Positions 1 through 12,500 of a DNA stretch of 64,000 nt are shown in pieces. A program made the translations under genes and the position numbers. The stretch is from positions 26,416,549-26,480,548 of the forward strand of contig OX621234.1 of the NCBI GenBank assembly GCA_951640165.1, in the 5' to 3' direction. The notes beneath the pieces were generated by a model. That model did not search any database and was not told where the DNA came from. It worked only from the letters and a program-made list of their open reading frames with translations. This DNA is from Pseudoips prasinana (taxonomy: Eukaryota > Arthropoda > Insecta > Lepidoptera > Nolidae). Within the stretch, counting starts at the first letter, position 1. Every line of letters starts with the position of its first letter.

Positions 1-347
1 GTTTGTAGATTTTATCATTTCCTTTCAAGTTACAAACAAACACCGGCCCATTTGACAGTCTGTAGCGTATTCAACACTTCACGTACCCAAGCACAGTTAG
101 GCCTGGTAAACCTGCCGGCCACGTGCGTAAGAAAATAACATTAAAATATTATAGATATATTAATTTAATTACCTGCATAGTATTTTTTTTCACACATATT
201 ATGGAGCAATGTTTTGCACATTTGGTGCATCCGCCAGTTACAAGTGTTGAGACCTGCATAGTTATTTAGTTTAGGTACTCCATAAAGTAAAGCAAAACCT
301 CTTTGTAAATTTTTGTGGTATCTTAGTTCTGAACTTTTGCTTTCCAG

Positions 348-536
348 GTGCATCGGGTCTAACGCTTTAGGTTACCACGACAGCACCGCTATTATCACAA
401 TCCGGCAACGACCACAATACCCACGAGAGTCTCTAACAGTGTCCAACAAGTCACCCTCTGTAGATGAAGGTCAGAGCATCAGGATTACGTGCACAGGAAC
501 ATCGAATGTCCCGACTGGATCTATCGACTGGATAAG
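348..536 (+). CDS. trol: Perlecan exon: first half of Ig repeat 1 in the window
   Basis: A pyrimidine-rich acceptor ending in CCAG precedes 348 and a GTACG donor follows 536. The first base completes a codon (phase 2 at both ends). It encodes a Ser/Thr-rich linker, then the first Ig beta strands with the first disulfide Cys (SIRITCTG) and the core Trp (IDWIR). A second acceptor-like TTTAG ends at 370 in the same frame and would shorten the linker. The preceding exon is not visible. Confidence 0.85.
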
Positions 537-3500
537 GTACGCTCCCCACGGGATTTTAATTAATTCTAGATTAGTGACTTTAGATATTCATCTTTTGAGA
601 TATGATAGTTTACATTTCCTTTTTGTATTAAAACTCAAACGGAGTTTCATACAAAATTTAAGAGTAATAACAAACTTTAATTGCCCTCAGTTCAATTAAA
701 GTTTGTAATTACTCTTAAATACAATCGTCACTCATAAAGAAGTTTAAATGGCACGAAAAAAATATTTTTTGATCAAATTAACGAGTGAAGCAGGGCTGAA
801 TATGGGTGTTTTTATTGCACACTTATATAACATGTTTTAATCTTACCTAACCTATAACCTCTTACAAATCCATACTTATATTATCATATTTGATTTTATA
901 GACAAGACAACGCTCTCTTCGCATCGAACGTGCGTTCAGAAAATGGCGTCTTGTACATAGACTACGCAACTCCCGATGACCAAGGAATCTATATTTGTCA
1001 GTCCAAGGCGTCCGACGTACCTGCAATTCCAGTGCTGGTAACCGTAGTGGCCCAACCGAACCCCGAGGATAATAACTACAACGTTACCGTCTCGCTTAAG
1101 CAACTGAGGATTCCTACTGGTGGTAGTGGATCTATTGAGTGTGACCCGGTTAGCGGCAGACCCTTGCCACTGATTAAATGGAGCAAGGTAACAATTTGCC
1201 CTTTTTTCCTATTGTAATTTTATATTAGTGAAATAAAACGACGTGTCCATTTTTGTTTGTTAATTTTATATATGTATGGGTTACCTATGTAGTTCCATAG
1301 AATGATCAAAAGAATTCTGATTTCACCATACCCAGTATTATTACAACATTTGCAATAACTTCAACGGGTTAGATTAGCTCAGTATGAACTTGTTGTAATC
1401 AATTATGATCTTAGGTAGAGCACTTAATGCGGTTTACAATGTGTAACAGAAATAGCGTAATAAGTCATCCTTAATTGAGCATACCTACGCTACGATTTCA
1501 CATTAATTCATTTTACCCATACTGATATGTTCCTAAACGCTAAAAAATGAGTTTACGTAAAGCATTCGTTAGGCAAAAGTTAAAAATCTTTTACTGTAGG
1601 TATCTATACATATAATAAAATGGCAGAAAAGTCAAAACTGTACATTGAATATTTTTTAAAAGGATACTTGGAGCGTGATCTACAATCGACCTCGAAGCCA
1701 AAAATATAGTTTTTAGAATTTTTGTCTGTTTATCTGTTGGTCTGTATGTATATCCGGGCTAAACTCAAAAAGTACTGCATGGATTTACTTAAAATTTTGC
1801 ATGAATATTACTAAGAGGTCAGTTCAACATATAGGGTACATATTATTACGTTATCACCTACGGGAGCTGTGATAATTTATAAAGTTTAACGTGGGTAAAA
1901 CCCTGGGGCACAGCTATTTTATATAAAAGCGGAGAAAATCAATATGTTTATTGGCTTACGGGCGCTGGAATCATCAGTTTTAGGAATCTTATAAAAAATA
2001 ATATACCGTCGTCGTTTTCTAGTTCACTAGTTGGTATAGAATGTGACATATGAATAGTGACAAATTTCTTTTAGCCCTGCCCACGACCTTATATTACACC
2101 TGATGGTTTTCCTTGTGCTTTTTATGCTCTTCTATACTTCAAAACTCACCAGACAAAGTATGCCGTAGCTCAAACCTTCCTGCAAGTCCACAGGGCAGGC
2201 AAAATTAACTTTACTGTCAGTTTTCTCTGTCTTCGAGCTGGATAAGATATACTTTCCACCCCTGATATCCTAACTCCACAGAAATATAACATGAAATTTT
2301 ATTTTAGCATGGTACCAACAACCAGTTCAGCGTAGGATCAAGCCAGCGCGGAAACTCGTTGATAATCTACAACGCTCAGGACGAGGACGCAGGCTACTAC
2401 ATCTGCGAAGGCACTGTCAATGGCAACGCCGTTGGAAACAAGATATTCGTCTATGTTGAAATTGAAAGTGAGTATCAGCTGTATCCATGATTAAGATTTC
2501 TTTTTTCAGGTCTGTAGTTTTCGTAGTATAACGTTGCAATTAATGTAATTGCGATTACACTATATGAATATAATTTTATTATAGTGGTAAGATTACTAAA
2601 ATATCCGTTTCAATTGGCCCACTTGAAATAATTTTCATAAGTCCTTTCCATCTTCTTAATTTTGGAGATCATATTGTGAACCCGGATGTAAGATTATGGA
2701 AGTTTTTGATGATAATTAGTTAGCAATCTTATTAAGTTCGGGATTGTTTCTAAATCAAATTGGTCACATAAATTTAGCAAAAGCTAGTTTTATATTGTTG
2801 TATATTTGCAAGCATTTATATAGTTCACCAGAAATTGGGGGTGTAACTAAATGTCGAAAGAAATGAAATGTTCTCCTAGGAACTCAATAAATGTTTTCAC
2901 TAACATAATTCAAAACTTTAAAGATAGGATTCAAATCTTGTTGTTCGAATGTCTCATGGGTCCGTATCAAAAAAAAAAAAAATATATTATTGTCATTTTT
3001 CAATAGCAGCCTCAATTTAAGAAGTTGTCTATGTTAAGACAACAGATGTTATTATGTAGAATTCGCCAATAAATATTTGTTTTCTGATTATGAGATGAAT
3101 TTGTACAGTAAAATCTCTTTGAATAATAGCCTTCATGGCCAATAATTGGTTGCCAACCAAATATATGCAGCGGCATATATTTGGTTGAGACTAATGGCTT
3201 GATATGCTTTAAAAAGAACATCCCAATATTTTTCAATTTACTCCGACAAATATGTGTATAAAACAAGTACTACATTTTCTTATATAGGACGCGAGCCCCC
3301 TGTCGTGAAGATCTGGCCAGAAGGCGAACAAGCAGTGCCACTCGGCGGCGAGCATATAATGAATTGTAGAGTTCTCGGAGGCATCCCTGCACCTGACGTC
3401 ACGTGGAGCAGAAGCGGTGGCAGGCCTTTGTCAACCTATACACAGATACAACCACAAAATGTTTTAAGGTGAATTACCTCTGCTTCAGCCTTAAGAAATG

Positions 3501-6500
3501 CTTTAGGAATAATGATAAGATATACTCAACAATTTTTTTGGTTCAAGCCCTTGCCTATGCAAGAGCTAGAAGTGCATCTTACGTTACTGCCAAGTCATTC
3601 GCTTGATGCCTATGGCTGTGATCCCTTACCATCAAGTGACCAGCTTACTTGTTTAACACATCATTTAAAAGGTCTCTAGCGTATCTCTTTAGGGTATGTT
3701 TTTGCTAGATTAGTAACCAATGATACAAACTTGTTTGTGTGTACTACACATACGAATTTGGATCGATAGTAACCATTCTTCGTTTTTAGTCACGATTTAG
3801 ATAAGTCTGAGTTATTTTTCTTGTTAGAGGTGGGTATAAAAAGCTGCAAAACTTGGATCATCGGCGTCAGGTTGCAAGCTTATCGGTTTTCTACAGGCTG
3901 TTTCATGGAGAAAGCGCTTAAGACCTCCATAAACTTATCCCTCTATCTCCCTTTTTCATCGGACTACAAGGCGTCGGGAGGCTCTTCGCCGCTATGTTGT
4001 TGACATCCCATTATGCCGTGCGAAGCGTTTTGCTTCCTCTTTCATCATACGCACGGCTAAGCTGTGGAACAACCTCCCAAACGCCTTCCAGACTCATATA
4101 ATATGGGTTTATTCAAGGTTAGAGTGACAGGCATCTTATGGGTACGCGCGGTCCACCTTCGACCACATCTTTACTTACCATCAGGTGAGATCGTGGTCAA
4201 GCGCAAACCCATTTTGGATGATAAAATAAAAATATATGTTTGTTGAAAAGTGTTATTCTTCTAAATATTCTGATGGTTAGGCTATGAGGTTATGTACTGT
4301 TACTAATTCATTGCACATGATTCAGGTTCAAAAAGATCGAAGTAAATGACGAAGGCGAGTACACTTGCACGGCTAGGAATGACGCAGGTACCGTCAGTGC
4401 GAGTGCGGTCATCAAAGTCCGTTCGCCTCCAGAGATCACCATTACACCAAATAACTACATCGTAGTGCCTAATGGAGAACCAGTCAATGTTGAATGCAGA
4501 GCCAGCGGCTACCCTGAACCGACCGTTTCTATCGTTTGTAAGTATTATTTCACATAATAATTTAGCTTAATGTTTAAGATATTTTAAGGCCTGCTTTTAC
4601 TGCGAGAGTCAAATCATTTTTACAAATCCTTTTTAAAACTGCACCTTAATACGTGTAGTTTTAAAAAGACTATAGGACTATTTATTAGTAATTATACTAA
4701 TAATCATAAATAAGATAGGACCACGCTATTGGCGTTATTTAGATAGTTCTATTCGCTAAGTACTAAGCGCACATATGTAATTCTAAATACGCAGTAATTA
4801 GTGTTCATTCATGATATACCTACATATGGTTCCGCAGAAAAGTATTGTACCTCTTTGTCGTGAGATACCAGAAGAATCTAGGTCCGCATCTCCCTATAAT
4901 TATAAACCTTTTAATCTTGATATTAGACGCTAAATATGCAAGATATTAAAACTAAATACTTCCTTCAGCCTAGACATAAGATAAGAGACTTTTCTGATAA
5001 CTGCATTGGGGAAACCGATTGTAAGCCAAAAGTATAAGGTAAGGCTTAAACAGTTTCAAAATCACATATTGTCGTTCCTAATATTAAGTATTCATACCAA
5101 GTATGCAATCGAACAATGTTAAAGAATGCCATAGAAACGCATTGTAAAAGCTTTCTCAATCGTACATTCCTTTCTATGGACATATGCTACATTGAAACTC
5201 ACAACCATTTATTGAACGCGCTATTTAAAAAGATAAACTTTACTAAATGAATATAGTGAAAGTATACTACAATGTCCAATAACTCTGTAACCTATATCGT
5301 GGCAAAACAAAAATTAAGATTTCATTTCAAGCTATGAATTAGTAGTCAATCTGTTATTTTATAACTTTCAGTTAATTTAGTCACACCATCATTAAATTAA
5401 TAATTTACGTCTGCATCGCTTCCCAATCTCTATTAAGCATAAGTTGTTTAAGGCAATATAACAAAATAGTCTGTGTTATTAATCCAGTGTCAGAGCCGTA
5501 CCGAGTGATCGTGCCCGAAACACCTGGAATGGCGGCTCTTCGCATTCCAGCGGCCTCTCAACAGGACGACGGCTACTACACCTGCACAGCCACTTCAGTC
5601 GCCGGTAGTACTACGGATCAGTTTGCCATCTCCGTTGACAGAGGTGATGGAGGCTATGATACGAACACCCAAGGTACGGTAAACAACTATTAAGTATTTT
5701 AATGTCACTACACACAATCGCACACACCCACTCACATACACAATAAATAAAATGACACACTTCGCAATTCTATTATCCATAGAATGCTGGCATTATATGA
5801 AATGTATTTGACAGTGAACCTAGCAGTATTTTGTTCTGTAGAAAGTAATTTTAAGATAACAGGCAAGCAAGCAAGTGGAGCTTTATAAATAAATTAATTA
5901 CAGCTCAAAGCGTTGCCCAATAAAGTAGAGTTTTGATTAAGGACGAGATAAGAACGTACGGGCCTGGTCAAATTCAACACCTCCTATGAAGACCGTATTG
6001 TTACCACTAACTACATCGAACTGATGTTTAACGCCAGAATCCTAGAAAATTCTGCAACAGTAGTAAATTTAGAGTAAATTTTAACCATTTAAAATATGTA
6101 GAAAAGAAAAATCTTCCAGACGCACTCCTTTTAAATAATAAAGGACATGGCGTCTCGGATATAGCAACGTTAACCTTGAGTCACTATTAAATGCCTATAA
6201 TAATATAGGCTTGAATCCCTTAATACGAAAGCAATGAATAGCCACAAAATAAATATATGACGCATAAATAATGTTATTTGTTATGATGAAAATTAATCAA
6301 TTAATGTTCATCACGACAGCTGGTTGAGGTCCACTGCTGGATAGAGGCCTCCCCAAAAGATTTACACAATGGATATATTCCAACATTTATAATCGCCACG
6401 TTTCGCAGACGGGTAGTCGATCCCAGAATGATGGTCATATTACACAAACAATCGCTGCTGCCCATTCTGTGGGAGATATGCCCTCGGATCGACTTCTTCG

Positions 6501-9500
6501 ACCCCAAGGGAATGAAATGAAAGGGGTTAGCCATATTTCGTGCCGTCAGCCACACAGCAATTATAGTTGGATGGAATTTGAAAAATAATCAATTAATATT
6601 AAATATAAGTAAATACTCAACCGAATTACAACAAAGACTTAAACATACAGAATAACATTTTAAAATATCAATCTATACTTAATTTTCCAGATGAAGGTAG
6701 TGGTGACCCCATAGACCCTGGATATCCTGATCCAATTGGCCCAGACGAAATGCCAAACAATTTGATTGCTTTCGATGGCGATTCACAAACAATCCTAGAG
6801 TAAGAATCATTGTAAAATAATTACGTACCTACCAGTTATAAGGTTTTTAGTTTATTTTAGTATCGTAAGTATATTGGAAACTGACGCTCTTAATCATGAC
6901 AATTTGATTGCAGAGAGGCTACAGTATTAAATTATTATACTTAAAATAGTTTAAAAAACCCACACTTAAGTCACCGTAGCAAAGATATGTTTTTCTTGGT
7001 GACGATTATCCCTTAGAACGTTTGAAAAACCATGGCCTAAAAAAAAAAGAAATGCAATAAAATAAAAATAAAAAAGGTTTTTATTCACGTAGACTTTAAA
7101 AAAGCGCTTGTTAATAGTCAGAACATGTTTGTAGTAATATAGTTGTATACATTATTATTTCTAGTAACATAGATATTTAGGTACACATTGTATGAAAACA
7201 TTTATAAAATTTATTTTATTATAGCAATGATATTTAGCTAGCTCGTATCAAGTTATTATCAAGAGATTATGTTTAATTATCTAGTTTAAGTCTAATATTT
7301 TTACTACATATTGTCAATAGTTCTGTCTATATTAAGGTATTATTATTATGACGGACCTTGTGTTAATAACGACGGTCGCGCTTTAATGCTACCACCGGAT
7401 CCAATTAAAGTTATCTTTGCATTTAGACACTTAGATTCCCGGTTTTCTTCTTTTAAAATTATTTCACTTTTCTTACAGATGTGGGAAACCTGGTCAGAAC
7501 GTGCGATGGGCCCGCGCCGACTTCCGTCCATTACAACCCAATGCTCGCCAGGATGGCACGCTACTTACCATTGCTCCAGTAAGAACATTTATATAACTAA
7601 CATTTATAGAACATCTATGTAACTGAACGTGTGGCGCAGCGGCTAAGACAGTTGCTTCGCTGTTTCGTGTCGCGAGTTCAAATCCCGCGCCGGACAACGC
7701 TTTAGGGAATCTAATCGCATTAGGGAATCTATAGCCGCTGCTATATTATAGCAGCTGTACTACGGCTAAGACCGTCGCCTCGCTGCTTCGTGTCGCGGGT
7801 TCGAATCCCGCGCCGGGCAACTATTTGTGTGACCCATAAATAGTTGTTCTGATTCTGGATGTAATTTGTGTCCGTATATTATATGTTTGTAAAGTACCCC
7901 GCGACACAGAGATTACATTCCTATTTCCTATTTCCTCCAAACAACAATAAATATAAATTTATTGTTGTGTATAATTCTTTATTCTTTTCCATTTATATAG
8001 AGCAATGCATCAGCACGTGGTTTGCTTGAGTGTAAAATTGAATGAAAATTACGTAATTATTTTAGTAGATATTGTGATAGTTCTCTAGAATATTATTCTA
8101 GAGAACTATCACAATATCTACTAAAATAATAGTAAAATTTTGTCATTTAAGAGCCTGCCATGTGTTTTAATCATATGGTAAGCTATGTACGGGCATTCTT
8201 GTCGTAATTACGTACTACTTATCGTGTGGGGAGTGGTTACTCTAGTGTCAGAGTTGTTCAAGCCGCCTCTGACATGGCTTAACGACTGTTGCCTAATGGC
8301 TACAACCGGGACCGACAGCTTAACGTGCCCTCTGAAGTCCGGAGACGCTCATTAATTAAGCCACTTTGGCGGTCACCCATATATGGACTGACGGCGAACC
8401 TAGTTGCTTGACCTCACCAATCATTTTTATTCGTAATAATAAATTTAAAAAATCTAATTATGGAAATATTTTGTCCTTAGGTATCCAAGAGTGACTCAGG
8501 ACAGTACATATGCCAAGTGATAGATGCTTTTGGCGCAGTTGAGGAACAAATATACTTCAGCGTGGAGGTATTCACCCCACTCAAGATAACGATCAACCCA
8601 CCTAAACAGACCGTGCGCCCGGGGCAGTCACCGACTGTCGAGTGTATCGTCGAAGGAGATGAAATTATCGATGTCTCTTGGAGGCCTAAAGATAGACAAC
8701 CTTCAAGGTGAGTATTATTAACAAGGCTTAATTTTGATACATAAACTACATTTAAGATGTTTGTTGTGAGTTTAAGTTTCCTTAACAATACACGCTGCGT
8801 TGTTTTATTAAGAGATTTCAAAGGATCATTTTGTTGAAAATTAAGTGCACTCGTATTTTTGTTTTAGACTTTGATTTTCAATTTATGCCAACAACCAGTT
8901 TTGACTTTAGGACCTGGGTAAATAATAAAAAACAAAAATGCAACAGTTTTATTTTTGGGCACATTTTTATAGAATGCATTTTGAATAGAGAATGAAAATA
9001 TCTGATGTTCTTAATGTTTTTACAGCCGCATGGAAACGCGTGGTTCAACTTTGATATTCCACAACATCGAGGTTGAGGATGCCGGACAGTACGAATGCTA
9101 CGTTCATAGTCGCTTCAAGGACGTTAGCAACATCACCGGGGTCTACGTCATTGGTATGTGACAACACTTTATTGGTATACCCATCGCACGGAAATGACCA
9201 TAGAGAATATTGAGCACGATACTGTCCGATAGATATAAAATTGAAACTGAGAGAACCCGACATTATCGTTTTAAAAATATGATAAACATAGGTAAACTAA
9301 TGCATGTAGAATAACATCATTTAGTCTACTTTAATGACTAGGTAAGACTAGAGGAACAAAAGCCATCACAAACCAGAACAGATTGGTGGCTCATAATTTA
9401 AGATTAATTATCATGCGCACGTCGATAATATGAAAATTCTTAACTACTAAAGTAAGCATGGGCTATAATACCGTTTCTATCAGTTTTAATAACGAGATAT

Positions 9501-12500
9501 TGAAGCACAAGCTTCACACTATGTACAGGTTGCACTGATAAACAGCACCTGTTTTGTTTGCCGTTCAGCTGTACCTTGCAAATGCTGACGATCACCCACA
9601 TCACAAGGAAACACTATTGATTTGAATGCTTAAAATTTCAGTTTAATTGATCTCCAACTCTATGTTAAGTGGCACAATAACCGATTACTCCGCATTTTAT
9701 TTATATTAAATATATAATAAAATCTCATTGGTTCGAGGTTTTATGAACTGTTGAGCCACTTAACAGTGAGTGGTACCGCTCGAGGGTTCAGTTAAGTGCA
9801 TGACAATAACCATTCGTAGAAGATACGGAGGGTGCTGTGGTGTCACACGCAAACGAGCAGCGCGCGCATGTGGGCGCTGCTGTGGAGCTGAGCTGCAACG
9901 TGATGCACCCCGACATGCGCATATCCTGGACAAAAGACTCGCGTCCTCTCCCGCGCTCTGTCAAACAGAACCGTGATGGATCCCTCTCCATACGACTCGC
10001 ACAAAAGTCTGACTCCGGACGATACGTTTGCAGCATTCGGGATCGTTTCGGAAGACTTATCACTAGCAATTACGTCAACCTGCACATTCAGGGTCAGTGT
10101 ACTAGCAGCTTCATATCCTGTGGTGGCGCGCCTCCTTCTATGCTTGATGTCACCGTTCTTAGTCCCTAACCCGGCATGCTTAGCCAAATTTAGTCTTCCA
10201 TCTATTTCTATATCTCTTCCATTACTCTCTCTCTCTCTCCCTCTTTCTTTGTTTTTTGTATTGATTTTTTACTTGTATTTGTTATAATATATTTGTAATA
10301 AATTTGTAATTTTTCGCTCGTTAAGGTTTTGAATGCTTGGAAACGGAGTTCCGTTGTTATGACTACAGTGATTGTATAGACGAGCACTTATTGTGCGACG
10401 GCAGCAGAGATTGTCCAGACAACAGTGATGAAGAGAATTGTATGTGGAGAGACAAACGTTATTCGGATACAATATGGAATTACCGCCTTTTTTTAGATGG
10501 TAAATCTGGTGCGGGTGTGTTGGGGTGTTAATTGTCTTTCCTGTACGAGTTTTGTATCGTAACTAAGTGGTTTGCTCTGTTCCGTACTGAAAGATAAACT
10601 GCCACTGACGCTACTTTATATGACATTGAGAAATCTTTGTTGACGAGTTATGATAACTATATACGCTCGGCTAGATTTAAAAAATGTTAAAATATTCCAA
10701 AAAAGCAGGTGCTGTATATTTTTATGCTTCTATTTATGACTGTTAGGTAAATCTAGCTGTTATAAAGTTTAAATCAATATTACTCATAATTTAATTGCAA
10801 ATATCAATCCTAAAAGTTAACTTTTTAAAAGTTAAATATTATATTATTTTTTGATAATTCAGTATTTAGGTCCCTTTTTAAAATTTATATAATACGTTTT
10901 TTCTGTAATTATATTAGTAATTATGCATTTGGAGAGGTTGAAGGTGTACAGCTGATCAGTTAAAATAAATGGTGCTCTATTAAACCGTGAAAAGCTACTC
11001 TTCTGATTTACGAATTCCATGCCCAAATGGCTGTAGATATCGTCAGTGGCGTCAATGTAATGAATCCTGGTTTTCTTTTTGGGTATGTTTATTATGTTTG
11101 GTGTAAACGAAGTCATTACAATGTTTCCTGATGGGTACCTATCGTTTTGAGTGTTTGTTGATTTTGAAGTGTCGTTTTGAAGCATATCCTTTATGGAGAG
11201 TTGATTTGCCTACTAACTAATATTTGCTTTACCTTTAACACTGGTAAGAAACGAGGATGGAGCTTTCATAAATCCTTCATAACGTTATTAATTTGCATGT
11301 TAGCTTGCATTAGATGCATATTTTACGTACATATTAATAAATTCCTACATATAGAAAGTTATTTATCGCTAAATCAGTTTTATTTGAGCCCTTTGAATAA
11401 CTACGCTATGCAATTTATAGAATGGCAAAATAAGTTAATCTATGCAAGTATGTTTAGTTCCGAAAACAAGCGCACTAACAAGGAGTCCAAATAAAACTGT
11501 ACCTACCATGTATTTCTTGATTATCTATAATGTTGAATGTATACGTAAGTATATTCTATATGGTGTTCAGGGAATTATGGGATTGTTATGGGATTTCATA
11601 CTATATTAAAGCTGCCGTTTCCAGTGTCCAGTATTATTGCAATTATGATGCCCTAGTATAGATTATTTCAATCTAACATTACGGCGTAAGTGTTCTTCAT
11701 TGTATAGTAACATTATGTAAAAGCCATTCGCTTTAAGATTTTATTAATGATGAAATGAATGTATTGGAAATGGTCGTTTTATAAATGGAAAAGTAAATTT
11801 GAACGTATTAATGATTAATATATAAATGATTTTAGGAAACCCAGATTCAGAGAGCCTGCCACTGGTACAGATTGAGCAGCCGCAGAAGGCGTTCAGGGCT
11901 GGTGACAATGTGGATGTACTCTGCCGTTCCCGGTCTCCTACTATTAAAGTAAACTGGTTGAAAGTTGGAACCAACCAGTATGTGGAAACAATAGTGAGAT
12001 CAATGAATAATTTTAACATACTCTATAGTCATAGCTCTTAGACAAGTAAAAATATAAATTAAGTTCTAATTATTGAAACTAAATATCTTGTAACTTGTTA
12101 TCAATCTGTTCTCGAGAAACGCTAGTCAAATTAGTTAGTAACATTATATTTATTGTATTTCTAAATAGGAGGTTTATCAGTTTACATTTTGCTCAGTTTC
12201 ATGGCTAACGAACGTACGAAATACGTTTTATAGCTAAGACTGAATTTAGAATGGATTGTTATTGAATTTGGGATTTGGCACGTAAAGTGATCTCTTCAGT
12301 GGATTTTAGTGGTCATGAGATATTAAGTATTGTAGTTCATATTATTCGTAGATATAATTCGCCAATTCGAACAGTTAATTGACTTATATTTAACTGTTAA
12401 TACCAACTAGCGCAAAAAAATTAAAGTAAGTCGCGTAATCTTGGATTATTGTAATCAGCAAGTGTTTAGATCATTACTTGAATTTGATTTAAAAATATAG

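Noticed and set aside
59..126. Possible upstream perlecan exon (AG before 59, GTAAGA after 126)
   Set aside because: The frame that would join the exon at 348 contains a TAG stop; the other open frame ends in the wrong phase.
7629..7820. Two tRNA genes in tandem
   Set aside because: Heads continue into the same body and tail seen at 17922, and stems are incomplete; SINE heads.
9788..10187. Antisense ORFs of 93 and 114 codons over the Ig 7 exon
   Set aside because: Shadows of a GC-rich, codon-biased sense exon; no motif, and the sense reading is clearly an Ig domain.
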